Assembly (NCBI GenBank): GCA_905221605.1
Contig: CAJNDS010000255.1
Location: 7,501-71,500, forward strand
Direction: 5' to 3'
DNA from: Symbiodinium natans
Lineage: Eukaryota; Sar; Dinophyceae; Suessiales; Symbiodiniaceae
DNA length: 64,000 bases
Shown here: piece by piece, positions 25,923 through 38,659 of the stretch
Position numbering within the stretch: position 1 is the first letter of the stretch
Layout: each line of letters starts with the position of its first letter
The notes under the pieces: model-generated
Databases searched by the model: none
What the model saw: only the letters and a program-made list of their open reading frames with translations
What the model was told of the DNA's origin: nothing
Translations under genes and position numbers: made by a program

Positions 25923-26100
25923 AAAATAAAATAAAAAAAAAAGCCCCAGAAGAAAACCCCAAACCCTGAAAATCCTCTTAAACCCTAAACCCTAAACCCC
26001 CAACGCCCGAAACCCCCAACACCCTAAGCCGCCAACACCCCAAACCACAAACACCTATCCCCCCCACCCCCAACCCTAAACCCCTTGCCGCCAAGGTTGA
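22144..26100. repeat. Interspersed telomere-like repeats in both orientations
   Basis: Clusters of CCCTAAA (near 22424-22572, 22797-22890, 22985-23008, 24377-24480, 25375-25412) alternate with TTTAGGG (near 23073-23153, 24559-24584, 24770-24840, 25237-25262, 25527-25575), separated by 100-700 bases of unique or degenerate repeat-like sequence. No gene is supported. Orientation flips repeatedly, unlike a true chromosome end. Confidence 0.9.
25877..25920 (+). repeat. (CA)n microsatellite
   Basis: About 22 CA units, followed by an A-rich tract. Confidence 0.97.
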
Positions 26101-29100
26101 ACCTTTAGAGGGGCTCCTGGACGAAAAAACAGAACTTATCCCTCAACAAGTTCTTCAAATGGGGTCCCCCAAAACCGAGAGGATTCGGGTGTAGGGTTTA
26201 CTGGGCTCAGGGCTGCAAAGGGCCAGGCGCACCAAAGTGCTTACGGCTCAGGTCGACTCATGGTTTCGGGAGTTGTTCAGGGCTGGGCATCGCTAACTTC
26301 AAAAACTAAACAAGCACAAGGGACTGTCAGTGCGAGAACCCTCGGTACTCCAGCTCTTTTCGGCTTTCCGGCTTGGACCTTGGAAGCTATGTAGCAGTTT
26401 TTTGAAAAGCCTGCAGCCGCCTACCGACCGAAACAAGAAGGACGAGCCGGCCTGCACACCTATGCAGGAGAGGGCTGCAGTGGTGCAGCCACCGAACTAC
26501 CTGAGCTTGCGAGATTAAAGGTTGCCGCATGACGGGGAAGTGTTGCGAGAGAATGTGCGATCAAGGGCCCTGGCAATTGAAAAGGTGCAGCACACTTGGT
26601 GCTGGCTTCTGGCCCAGGCTGGCGCGAGGCCTTCAACCAAAGACAGTCTAGGATGTGCAAGGAATACTGGGAAGCCCTCAACCCTGAACCCTGGCGTAAC
26701 TGGCAAGTGAGTATGAAGGGTGATTCGCCGGTCGGCTGGAGATGCTCGGCTGTGCGGTTGTCCCATGGGCTCAACAACATGATCATAAACCCCTACCATA
26801 GCCAAGCCCTGCAAGGGCCGAAGGGTAGCAGAGACCAGCGGTCTTTTTGGCCGTCCTTGTATGAGTAGCTTTGGGTTGAAGCGTTCACCAGCTTTTCAAC
26901 GGCAAAGAAGAAAAGGTTCACACATAAGCTTTCGATCCCAATGACACCAGTGGCAAGAAAGGCTGGTTCACGTTACGCTCTGAGCCAAATGCCAAGTCAA
27001 TTGAAAAATCCCCAAACCCCGAGCCCCAATCAATGGCTCTAAACCATGCTGGGCTTTTGCCGTGGATGTTAAACATGAAACACAACATCTGCCACACGTG
27101 GTCTGGCGCGCTTGTCGGCTCAGAGCTTGAGCTTTTGTGCTTAAGGCCTTAAACTTTTTGAGGGTCTACTCCGAAACTACAGGCTTTGCCCACTGCAGCC
27201 AGCTCTGTGCGTCGAGAGGTTGTTACAAGGGCGACCAGGCACACTCGCGTTTGCGATATGGAAGGCAAGAAGCGCTGGGAAAATCTTAAACTGGTATTGC
27301 AGCATTCAGCAACCATCCACAATCCGTGCAGTCAAGACGGGCAAGGTGAAGGACTAGGTCGAGCTCGTCAACACTGCTTGTCAACAGCCCAGAAAACTTA
27401 TATTCCAGTAGTAGAGAAGGAGTACTGAGTATTGACTATCGCTCATATTGACATGTTTAAAGCCTCGGGCGCGCAGGATTCTGCGAGCCATGTGGGGCGC
27501 TTCTCCGGCGGCTCGGCTTCCAGGACTCCATGCAATTCGTGCTATAGGCACAACAAGACGCAACAACTGAAGGCCCCTAAAGCATCCAAACTAGGTCCCT
27601 ATGAGCAACATGAGAGAAGCCTGAAAGCCTGCATGTTTTCCTCCATCGGGAAATTTGACAGAAAGCCGGCCGAAAGCGACCATCCAGGAGCTAGTTGTGC
27701 AACAGAATCTCGGCTCAAATCGGTATGAGCTTCTCTTCGAAGGGAATATCATTGCTGTTGGACTTCCTGAGTCAGGGACTGAGAGGCAAAAGTCTACCCG
27801 CAGTGCCAGTTTGAAAGCTTCAACCCAAGAAGGCCCAACTTGAAAAGAAAGGAAGCCTACATAAAAGGTTCTGACAAGTTCTCCGTCCTCGACTGGATAG
27901 CAAGGCAAACCCAGAACTGGGCAACAAATGAACCACCACAATGTTGATAAGAAATCGGCTTCGTGGGAAGAACTATGTTTCCCGAACCATGGTTTAAAAG
28001 CGAACCCCTGTTAACCTTCTTTCATCTAACTTGTAACAAGAAACCTGAAACCTCAAGTTCCTGTATATTTAGCTCTACTACCGCTATTTCAAGGTTAGCT
28101 CCTTTGTGGACAGGAAACTCTCCATTGCATCTCTTTTTAGAGGAGACCTCTATTTCCTGAAGAAATCCTGCATTTCCTGTTTTTGAATATGCAATTTTCC
28201 CTCCATCTGTTCATGAGGAAGCCTCTGTACTTCCATGGTTTGAAAGGAAAGCCATCGTTTCCTCTGTTTTCAAGAGAAACGAATTGTTTCAATTTTAGTT
28301 CAATTAATTCATGACACTTGTTGAACCTTCGAACTGGCAATCCTGGCCTCTAGGGCCGGCTTCCTCATGCAACTGTTGCCACAGAGTCCGCCGGAAGCGC
28401 ACTTTTTTGCTCTCTTTCACGCATGGCACAAAACATTCCTATCCAAAGTCCCAACCCCTTGGCTGCCTGAAGTCGTCTTTGATTCGAGGCGCTGTCGTAC
28501 AAGGCAACCGAACCCCACAAGAAACCTCATCGACACTTTGTGTAATCTAGATGAGAAGACGCCAAAGACCTTCGTTTGTCACAGAATTCAACCAAGTTAC
28601 TTGGTTGTGCTCCCCACGCCATGGGAAATCGTTCCTCGGTCAAAGAAGGAAAGGGTTGAGAGTTGGGGGTAGTGAGGACCTCTAGTCACAGACCTTACAT
28701 GCCAAAGGTTTTGTACTTCTAACATCCCCAAACTAAACTCAGCAAAGGCACTGTAGGGACATGCTTTGCATTCTGTGCCGATTCTCTGTGGGATGCTCTG
28801 TGTTATAACTGAGGGGCACTCCAACACAGACCCGTATGAGGTTCCGATTAGCCTACCTTGCTGAGTGCTATTGGACGTTGTGCCCGTGGGCTCGTGGGCT
28901 CGTGGGCTCGTGGGCCTGTGGGCCTGTGGGTCCGTGGACCCGTGAGCCCGTGGGGCTCCCCACGCCCACGGACTTATGCGCCCACTGGCCTGCTTCTTAT
29001 ACTGATACGAATCAGAACTTCACAATTGCTTAAGGATTCAGTACACACTTCTTCATGATATGGAAGCAACGGATAAAATTATATACACATTAAATCAAAA

Positions 29101-31220
29101 TAAACAAGTCCCGATTCATGTCCTAAAAAATACTGGGGGGGGCGGGGAATCAGATGGAGAAACGATGCTCTTCAAAATAAACTTCGGATATGACACGCAT
29201 GCCCGAAACAAACTGATGCTTCATTTGTCTTTTGTCCTGTCGTAGGAGTGGGGAAAGGCTTTAAGACACGACGCCTAACCCTAAGTTAACACCTGCGACT
29301 CAGTAATTAAGGCTGCAGTCTTCAGCTCCACTACTGGCGAGTTCAAAGTGCACTTCTTAACGACAGGGCAAGCGGATAAAGAAGATAATGCATTGGAATG
29401 TGCAGATACATGTCATACCGATGCCCAAGATCCTTATCAACCCTATGCCCACCTGAGTTCAAAGGATTCAGTTTTAAAGCCGCGTCAGGTTTCAGATCTC
29501 CTCCGACGTCTCAGAAATCCCCATACACCTAAACTATATATAGCCTTTAAACCGTCGTTTCCTTGAGAATGGGAAATGGCGCTATGGCACAAGTTTCTTG
29601 GCCTGAGGTCACTTGCAGGGTTGCAGATAGCAGGCTGTTCAAGCCCCGACGAAATCTCGAAACTTGGGACACTCAACCCCTAATTCCCTGGCCCTATCCA
29701 TCCCGCAAACTGCACAGCTTCCAAGCTGGCGGTCGTCACATGCTGCGAAGCCACACGCATTGCAAACAGACATAAGAGGAACAGGCGGCCGAGGTGCCCA
29801 GTGTGGCTGCAAAGGACTTGGAGCCCTTGCGATGTCCAGCCTTGGAGGTTTGTTCTCTGCTTTGAGTTCTCGGGTTTGCTCAGCCTAGTCTGTCCGGATC
29901 CTTCCATGCAGTGGCTTCAAGCGAGTCAAAAGCGATCTCCTGCTGTCAACAGGGATCCAGTTCGGGCTTCGGATGTAGAAATGAGTACGGTGACCAGTAC
30001 GGTGCACGGTAGTAAGTTTTAAGGAAATGCTCTGCTTAGCCTCCTCGATTGTGCTACAGAACCTTCAAAACACAGGCTTGACGTCCTCTGTTTCGGATTT
30101 GTGGTCGAGAGGTTGCTGGACACTCACTCCTTATGATGCGCTGAGGAAGTAGGATCTGCGGAACTCAAGGCCTAGGCACAACGCCACCCTGAAAAACTAG
30201 TGCTTGCAAGCTGGGAGTCGCAGTTGACGTAAAGCTTGGCGTGAGCACATGGGGTCTGATGTTTCCGAACACTGTAGCAGCTCAAAGTCCTTACATGTCC
30301 TCACTACTCCTGCACAGCTACAGTCGTGAACAGAGCTCGAAGTGCAGCCATGCAGCATTGTTAAGCTCTGTGAGGCCTGAGACAAATCTAGAAATGTATG
30401 TTCGGCGTGGCACGCAACAACACACAGGTACATGCATGGGTTCATTCGGCGGCAATGTTATACTATGGTTGTACTACGCGCTGTCTACACACGTGCAAAT
30501 GGCCTGTGGACGTGCGAGCCCTGTGCATCTCGACCGGTCTTTAGGCAAGATGATTACACCATCATCTTCTTGCCATAACGACTAGAGTCGAATAGTACCC
30601 CTCCTGCACAACAGTGCACACGCATGCACCACGACTTGAACAAAATGCAAGGAACGCTTTGCGCGCTGGGCAATGTCGTCCACCTTCGTGGCTGAGATGC
30701 ACTTGTCGGTCACAAAAATGTCCTGCCATCAGGCGCTGCGATCAGGACACGGCAGGCTGCCACGCCGCAACTCCGGTGCAACTCCTGCTTGCTCTGTTCC
30801 GGAGAATGTGCCAGTTCGGCAGTGCATAATAAGTTGCCCTTTGCGTATATACTCTCTTTCCCCTTCTAGAAACCTGCTTGAGTACAACCTTCGCATCACA
30901 CGGACACCCATACGACCTGCACGTCGCAGAGAGCCAACCACAAAACTTCAGGTAAACCTGAATGCTTGCTCAAAATCATGGCCTCAGCATCCATGTGCTC
31001 CACCTCGCCAATGAATAAGATCCCGTAGATCTGCAAGTACCTAGGGTGCAAACAATTCGCACTTTATTTAAGGCATGTACTTTCCAGCAATGGTGCTAAA
31101 CTCTGAGGACCTGGAGGACCGAACCTGTATGCTTCAAGAATCGAACATAACCGAACTTTCGCCAGTTCTAAATTAGCGTTGCTATTTTTACGTTTTCTCA
31201 AATGGGCGGAGAGTTCTGTT
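26101..31220. other. Five kilobases without a recognisable gene
   Basis: Only short ORFs, none with a recognisable motif or a consistent chain of exons. The sequence has ordinary complexity. Possible contents are introns or UTRs of genes I cannot assemble, or intergenic DNA. The one repeat noted is at 28876-28962. Confidence 0.4.
28876..28962 (+). repeat. 9-bp minisatellite, unit GGGCTCGTG and variants
   Basis: About nine head-to-tail units that drift from GGGCTCGTG to GGGCCTGTG and then to the complementary-looking GAGCCCGTG, so the array can fold on itself. Confidence 0.85.
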
Positions 31221-32706
31221 TAGTACTTTTCTTCTTTTTTTTTGGTACTTTTCTTTTTGTTCGTGGTGCCCTGGTCCCCTGGTCTGCTGGTGCCCCGGTC
31301 TGCTGGTGCCCTGGTCTTCCTAGGACAAGGCTACATTCCCTTCTAAATTTTCATAGGATTTGGTCGATTTTCTTGGGGTTGCCGAAAACCTCCATTCCCT
31401 CCATATTTTCATGGGAACTGGTCCATGTTCTTTGTTTTTCCTACGAAAACCTCCATTCCCTCCATATCTTCATAGGAATCGTATTGCTTTTCGTAGGAAT
31501 TCGTATAAATGTTGCTCGCAAGCTTGCACGGCCTTTAGAAGCCACAAGTGGCCCATTTGCAAACACAGTGCTCGCATGATAGGCTTCGGGCTTGCACGGC
31601 TTAAAGAAGCCGGGGGGGTTGGGGGGGGGCACAGCACCCCCCATTTGCAAACACAATGCTTGCGTCATGGGTTCGATCGTTCCTATGCTTAGAAAAAAGT
31701 GGCATGATGGGTTTCAATCCTTCATATGCTTTGAAAAAAAGCTTGCACGGCTTAAAAAAGCGGGGGGGGTTGGGGGGGGGCCCCCCCATTTGCAAACACA
31801 ATGCTCGCATGATGGCTTTCAATCGTTAATATGCTTTGAAGCAAGCTTGCATCACTAACAAGGCGGGGGGGTTGGGGGGGGGCGCAGCCCAACCCCAAGT
31901 GCAAGCACAATGCTCGCATCATGGGTTTTCATCGTTCATATGCTTTGAAAAAAGTGGCCTGGTGGACTTTTATCGTTCACATGCTTTGAAAAAGGCTTGC
32001 GTCATGGGTTCGATCGTTCCTATGCTTATTGGGTTTCAATCCTTCATATGCTTTGAAAAAAGCTTGCACGGCTTAAAGAAGCGGGGGGGTTGGGGGGGCG
32101 CAGCCCCCCCATTTGCAAACACAATGCTCGCATGACGGCTTTCAATTTTTCATATGCTTTGAAACAAGCTTGCATCACAAAAAAAGGGGGTGGGGGGGGG
32201 CGCAGCACCCCCCCCCATTTGCAAATGCTCGCATCATGGGTTTCAATCGTTCATATGCTTTGAAAAAAGTGGCCTGATGGGCTTTTATCGTTCACATGCT
32301 GTGAAAAAGGCTTGCGCGGCTTAAAGAAGCACGGGGGTTGGGGGGGGCGCAGCCCCCCCCCCCCCATTTGCAAACACAATGCTCGCATGAGGGCTTTCCA
32401 TCGTTCATATGCTTTGAAACATCCACGGCTAAAAAAGGCGGGGAGGTTTGGGGGGGGGGCGCAGCCCCCCCCCCAATTGGCAAACACAATGCTCGCATCA
32501 TGGGCTTCAATCGTTCATATGCTTTGAAAAAGGTGGCCTGATGGGTTTTAACCGTTCATCTGCTTTGACAAAGTTCGCACGGCTTGAAGAAGCCGGGGGG
32601 TCAGACCAGGGGACCAGGCGACCAGCAGACCAGGGGACCAGGGGACCAGGAGACCAGGGGACCACGAGAAAAAAATATTACCAAAAAAAGAGAGAAAAAA
32701 AAGTAC
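31221..32706. mobile_element. Fold-back-like element with long terminal inverted repeats
   Basis: The left end (31226-31320: pyrimidine tract, GGTACTTTTC, then CGTGGTGCCCTGGTC and CCTGGTC repeats) is the inverted complement of the right end (32595-32706: GACCAGGGG repeats, CCACGAG, purine tract, GTACC). Between them lie about eight copies of a 90-200 bp unit. I see no transposase, so this is a non-autonomous, fold-back type candidate. Confidence 0.7.
31553..32592 (+). repeat. Internal tandem repeats of the fold-back element
   Basis: Copies of ATTTGCAAACACAATGCTCG start near 31553, 31641, 31786, 31898, 32109, 32216 (truncated), 32366 and 32473. Each is followed by TCGTTCATATGCTTTGAAA and preceded by a G-run/GCGCAGC/C-run that can pair with itself. 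Confidence 0.9.
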
Positions 32707-35700
32707 CTAAAAAAATAGGCCCTCCTTTTCTCAAAGCTCGACGCAGCTCGAGGTGCTGCCAGAGAGGACCGTGGCGTTTCACGAGATTCGCAAACTTCTC
32801 CCCATTGATCCCATTGTAATAGCAAGTCACACCAGTGTTTGCTGCGAGGCGACCACGATGAAGCCATTCTGCCCACATACATGGCAGGCATAACACCTCA
32901 CCGCTCTCACACAGCTCCGACTCGAAGGATGTGAGCTGCCGAGCGATGTAGCCCATGGAGCCGGATTCAATGATGTAGACCTACACTAAACAGCCCAAGG
33001 CGAACCCCAACCCCCAAAGCCAGGAAAATTCTATAAACCCCAAACTTAAAACCCTAAATCCGCAAAGCCAACTTATCCAAACAGACCAACCCTGCCCTTA
33101 ACCTTCATGGGCCGTGCCTACCCCTTTTCTGGATTGTCATGCACTGGGTGGATGGACAAGGGGTTCCAGGGGGCCGCCCTCTCAGCCTCGCCGAGAGATG
33201 CCTTTCAACCTCATCCTCGAGCAGATGACCTTAAACCCAAGTCGCAAAGCTTAAAAGGTCGTTTCCAAGCCCCGCCTCTTCACAGTCTGTCCCCGGCATG
33301 AACGCATCCTGTCCTGGAGTCGCGACGTGCTCGCACATTGCCAGGTTGCAGACTTCACGACAGAAGTTGAAATCATCTGTATGATGCCAGTGGCGCCAAA
33401 TGCCGAGCTGCATCAAAGAGCTCATGAACATCTCCTCATGCAGGTCAACCTTGAGCCGATCGGGAATTCCCTGCAAGAGATTGACATTCTGCTCCTTCAC
33501 GCGAATGTCATAGGCGCCCTGCCTCTTCAGGATATCGTTTATCTTGCCATAGAGGTCCGTCGAGAGGTTCCGCTCATTGAAAAACCGGACCAAAATCGAA
33601 TGGTGCTTGAACTGCTCGGCTCTGGCAGCACGCAAGGTGCTAACTGTAGTCGTGATGGAGCTGATGAAGGACCTTCGTGCCCAGCAACACATCATCCGAA
33701 TGCCTACCCAAATTCACAATTCGAGCATCATGCATTTCACCGAAGACATTATTGTTGTAACAATTCTATTCGAGCTGCGGTGGTCTCCCGGGCAAGGCCG
33801 CGTGCTAAACCCAGTACTTTCACGACTGACAAGAAATTTCTGGCATGAACTTATCATGTTGGCCCCGTCGTGATGCACACGTGATGTTCCTTCATGCACC
33901 TTTCAGTTCGTTTTGTCTCCGTCATCCGAGGCCTCTGGCCTCAACCGAAGCCTGAGAGAGCTGAGAAAACTCTTAGCTTCACGAGGTCACAACTATTCCA
34001 ACTATTTCTGTGCAAGAACCCTGGAGCTAGCAATAAGAAAAGGCACCATCTCGAGAAAAGAGGTGTCATGCTTGGCACTTCGATAGAGAACCACTGTCAG
34101 ATCCAAGCAGTACAAGGTACCCAACAAAAACAAATGTCCCGACCTGTTACAGTGGGTACCAAAGGATGGCCTGTATTGGAACACGAAACCCATCTAGTCA
34201 AGTCCGGAGGCGAAAAGGTTCCCATCGCCAAGAGAATCACCCACACGGCAAAGAACCTGTCAAACGTAACATTGTTTATTGCGTGATGGGGTTCGAGGTT
34301 GTCAGCAGCTCTGTGCAGCCCGACCATTAGACTTTGACCTGACTCGCAACAGACCAATGCACACTGTATGGCTCATCCTGAGTTCAACGTTGACACCCAG
34401 CCTCTCCACAGCATTGACAGGGGCAACATTGTTCGTCGCCGGCGTGAATTGAGTCAGGGACCAGTGGATTGAAACGGCGTACGCGTTGGCGAGATCTTCC
34501 TCAGAGGAAGACTTCCTCTTGCCAAGTTGCACAATGCGTCGGGTCAAGTTCCAAGAGGGCAAGATGTGGGCAAGGCAATTATGAATCAGCTGGCAAGTTG
34601 GCAATGCTTGCAAGTTCGTTATGGGGGCGACACAACGACGAGGCTGCCTCAAGGGAGCCAAGTAACTTAACAGACCCTTCCACGCTTGCATTGCATCTCA
34701 GTGAGAGAACAGAATGAATACAGAATTCACGTAGGGTCACTATGGGCGCTTGAAATCACAAAAATGAAAATTCGTTGTCCTGCGACGACCTCGACCAAAG
34801 AGACATTGCCATTCCAACTCTCGTGCTTGTGAACAGATGTGAACAGAGGATCACAATATTATGCGAGCTTGTGACAATATTATACCAGCTTGTCACCCCC
34901 ATGACCCCATGCCATGTCATCGAACTCTGGCGACTTCACAGCTTACCCTGACTGCCTAGGCTTATTTAGAATCCTCTCTTCTACAAAGTGAGCCAAAGAA
35001 ACAATGTCAATGTCCGCGTTGATTAGCCAGCTGTCGCCAGAATCGAACGTCCTTGAGTGCTTCAGTCTTCCATTCGGAACCTGCTCCCATCATGCCTGAA
35101 ACCTTTGACAATGGTTTTTCTTGACCAGGCATGTGCAATCACGCACCCAAATTCTCAATGTTCTGGGTTTGAACATGTACACTGTGTACATGGCGTCGCA
35201 TCCCCACAGTGCCACAGCATGCCACAGCTGCGTCGCAGCCAAGAGTCCAGCGCCCAATGCCATACCAGCAGCAAGCAATGAGGTGGTTCACTGCCAAGAT
35301 CATCAGCAGACCGGAGACCACTTTCATTACCTGCAAACAGGTCTTCCTTGTTCCCAGGTGAACTACCATGTCCCTTCAGATACTGCACCCTCGCCATCTC
35401 GCGTTGGCTGTGCGGCTAACGATGCTCACCAAAGGGGATTGCCTCTTGCATATATGGAAACATATGGTCTGGGAACGTCATACGATGTCGTTGTTAGTGG
35501 GCACCGGTGTGGTTCCTGCAATCAGGTACGAGCTAACATTCTTCTGTACTGAGAACTTCACCATGATCCACTGCTCCGTCCTTGCAAAGGGTGTGTTGTC
35601 TTTGAAACCAGAGTCCCATAGCTTCCATCTTCCGCAATCTTCCACGCTGAGCAGGGCTCGCTTACCCGACTTACCCCTTACTTCCACAACAAAGGAGCGA

Positions 35701-37476
35701 AACCCGAGACATGCTCCCCATCAACAAAGACACAGTCCCAATCAGCCTACTGGAGCGTGTGGGCATCAGCCACTGAAGTCACGTGTCGTGAGGGTTCCAC
35801 AAGGCAATAAAGCAGCCGAAGCTCCATGAACGCGTATGTGGAGAGGAAGTTGTTTGCCAGCCTCGTCAGCTCCTGAAGTAGCAAGCCAAAGCTAACAAGA
35901 AGCTTGGCTACGTCCAAATGAGCCTGACCTGTTGGAGCTTCTTTGCAACATGCAGAACAAACCGATACTATGTACACACAAGCAAACAAGAAGCTTGATT
36001 TCATCGCCTGGCCTGTTGGAGCTTCGCAACACGCCTCCGGGCGACTTTGAAAGAGAGACCAACCAACCCAAAGATTAAGGTACACTCAGAGAGTTGTCCA
36101 CCTTACGGAAGCCATCCAAGCCGCACAGAAGTGTAGCAATGGCAGCAACAGCAAATTCGAAGCCATGCTGAGCGCCGCGCAGAAGACGAAGAAGCCGCAG
36201 CAGGCGCAGAGTGCGAAGGTAGCGAGCTGATCGAACAGGGCTACCTCGACAACCGCTTGCAGTGCTTACAGTAAGCCTCCATAGCGCAGATCACTTGGTG
36301 ATAGGATGTGGTAGGGTGGCAGGGTAGGTCGAAGGGCTCAAGATGGCTGCCAAGACGGAACATGCAGGACCCTCTCTTGGCCTTCAGGTTCGGAGCCATG
36401 CAGTTCTTGCAAGAGCATGAGCAGGGCATCAACCATAATGACAGTCAAGTCGATCGCGAACCAAGACCGGCAGTACCTTGTGCAAACAATGCTGCGCTTT
36501 GACCTATCAGACCGATCATATCTATAAGTCTCAAAGACTTTCCGCGGGACAAGGCAGCAATCGACCTCCAATTGCTGAAGAGTGCCTCCTTGCCAGCTCT
36601 CGCGGTCGAAGCTCGAGAAAGCCATCGACCTCCACGCCAAAGATCAAGTGCGAAGGCCTTGAGATGCTGAAGAACAACAGGAAGCAACTTTCACAAAATG
36701 CACGTGACATGCAAGTATTTTGCTGGGTGGGGATCAAAGCGCAATAACGTATCCTTCATGTCAAACTGGCGGGTATGTGGACTGCTTCAGCCAAGACACA
36801 TATCCAAGAGCCAATACACAAAGGAGATCTTGCCCACAAGAACCAGGAATGTGATCATATTCTGGTCATCGAAGAGCTCCAAGGGTATCGTAATCAAGTC
36901 CCAAATGATGAAGAGGCTACCGAGCAAGCTCCACACGATTTGAAGCTTGCTATTTGGCTGGCGGACGAAAGGCTGCAAGCAGCTCTGATCCAATGCTGCC
37001 TCTTGCATTCGGAGACTTTTCATGCGAGATAGGGAGGAAAATGGCCTCGCGTTGTCTTTCTTGAGAGCATGGTATGTCAATGTGGTCTTCCATGGCGACC
37101 GCATTGTCAAGACATCCTTGATGTAAGACATCTGCTGATCATTTTCTTCATCCAGCTCGCCCTCATGCTGGTGCATCAAACCTTCGCAAAGGAGTGCCCA
37201 GTTGAGAATGGGCTGGGGCGGCTGGGAGGTGGCATGGGTATCCAAAGAATCGACCGAGGCCTGGCTCATGCCGTGCATCAACTCCCGTCCGACAGCTGGG
37301 CTCTCGTGGCCGTTGAACGTTGACAAAGAACTGACTTGAGACGAATCTGCGAGGTGCTCCTGGAAACTTTCTCGGGCCGGGTGCACCTCCTCATATCTGC
37401 GCACGAGGCTTTCATAGAGCTTGTCAAGTTCGGCCTTCACATACTTGTTGTAATCATCACTGTGGTTCAGTTCCAT
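32707..37476 (-). CDS. Voltage-gated K+ channel-like gene with cyclic-nucleotide-binding end (multi-exon)
   Basis: Exon-like pieces occur in channel order on the minus strand. N-terminus plus S1-S2 at 37476-36790 (LQIVWSLLGSLFIIWD, YWLLDM). S3 near 36466-36400 (SWFAIDLTVIMVDALLML) after an AG boundary. S4 near 36206-36106 (RYLRTLRLLRLLRLLRG, Arg at every third position). A linker near 35880-35825. S5 near 35335-35255 (VVSGLLMILAVNHLIACCWY). Pore near 34490-34405 (HWSLTQFTPATNNVAP). C-linker near 33620-33430 (NLSTDLYGKINDIL, LQGIPDRLKVDLHEEMF). CNBD-like piece near 32950-32750 (GEVLCLPCMWAEWLHRG). The order matches EAG/CNG-type channels. The canonical GYG filter is absent; WSLTQFTPA pores are familiar from dinoflagellates, from memory. 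Exon borders are approximate, and the S2-S3 join is unclear, so decay cannot be excluded. Predicted location is a membrane. Confidence 0.7.
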
Positions 37477-37797
37477 TTCCAGGGCAAATCGAAGCTCACA
37501 AGATCATGGCAGTCCGGTCTATCATACACTCTACTGAGGAGCCTGGAAAACCGTGCATCATGAGGTGCAACAAGGGCGCTGAGATTTACAATACGGCAAA
37601 CCCGTGGAATGAAGCTGGCAGATCGAGTCTCGACAACGGGTCAATGTCAGTACCAGACAAGGGCAGCGCCTCAGGGCCGGACTGCTGCATTTTTGCTGAA
37701 TCTTGAACCTCCAGAAGAAAACAAAACCGACAAATTACAATGATGGTGGTGTCATCCCGTTCCCCCTTTGAATCCGGGTTGAGGTTTCGCAGGGCGC
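37477..37797. other. Region upstream of the channel gene
   Basis: About 320 bases, no feature recognised; it may contain the channel's 5' UTR or further N-terminal exons. Confidence 0.3.
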
Positions 37798-37955
37798 TGT
37801 TCTTCTTCTTCTTCTTCTTCTTCTTCTTCTTCTTCTTCTTCTTCTTCTTCTTCTTCTTCTTCTTCTTCTTCTTCTTCTTCTTCTTCTTCTTCTTCTTCTT
37901 CTTCTTCTGCTCCTCCTTCTCCTTCTCCTTCTCCTTCTTCTTCGTCTTCGTCTTG
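37798..37955 (+). repeat. (TTC)n microsatellite
   Basis: An uninterrupted run of about 36 CTT units, then CTCCTT and TTCGTC variants. It generates spurious poly-Phe and poly-Arg ORFs. Confidence 0.97.
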
Positions 37956-38080
37956 TTTGGAGTTCAGGGTGATATTTCAGGTTCAGGGCTAAAGCCGACT
38001 TGTACCAAGCAGATGGACACAAAAGCTACGCAGCTACACCCTAAACCTATAACACCGACGAAATGCTGCTCCCTTACAGG

Positions 38081-38384
38081 TTAGCGGATAGCCTCTCTCA
38101 GGATGCTCTGTGGACCAGAGATGCTCTGGTCCACAAGTCGCAGACGTCGCAGGACATGAACTTGCACATCAAGGCCGTGGTTCAGATCGTGAGCGCGAGT
38201 CTTTTGAGCAAGGGGTGCCCTTACCATGTTGACGAAAATGTTGGCAAAAACGCTGGCCAAAATGTTGACCAAATGCAGAAGTCCAAGCGTGAAGGTAAAA
38301 GACATCAAAAAGCAGCGTCAGCAGACCAATCCTTTTCACCATGAGCGTGGTTGTTCGCGAGGGGCGATCCTTGCAGTTGCTCAA
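38081..38384 (-). pseudogene. Possible voltage-gated channel S6 fragment
   Basis: A minus-strand frame includes LGLLHLVNILASVFANIFVNM, followed by a charged stretch ending LVDQSISGPQS. This resembles an S6 helix and proximal tail of a four-domain cation channel. An adjacent frame (38384-38169) contains a hydrophobic stretch (IGLLTLLFDVFYL). No other channel segments are found around it, so it may be one exon or a fragment. The call is weak. Confidence 0.25.
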
Positions 38385-38659
38385 ACCTCTGGGGCCCTCT
38401 TTCTGAAGTTGGCTGTTCGACTCTCCCCTAATTTCGGAACAGTGACTGCAGCAAAAATAACGATACAGAAAACGTTAGGCAATGAGGGACACAGCGTCAA
38501 GTTCAGCGGCACCAGAACTAAACACTACACAATCACCTGGAGAGATTGGCCGCCTGGTCAGGACATGCCAGTCGCCAAAAATACCGGGAGGCCTGTAACT
38601 ACAATGCGCATTATGATGATTGTGCTCATGACAGTACTTATGGTAATATGGGCCTAAGG

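Noticed and set aside
20809-26100. A genuine chromosome end
   Set aside because: Repeats are short, degenerate and in both orientations, and genes continue on both sides.
26460-26868. Overlapping ORFs of 90-108 codons on both strands
   Set aside because: No motif and no neighbouring exon; overlapping opposite-strand frames are expected by chance.
28136-28155. AGAGGAGACCTCTA as a further hairpin core
   Set aside because: Only about eight bases agree and the flanks are not complementary.
37735-38084. Poly-Phe and poly-Arg ORFs
   Set aside because: Translations of the TTC microsatellite.
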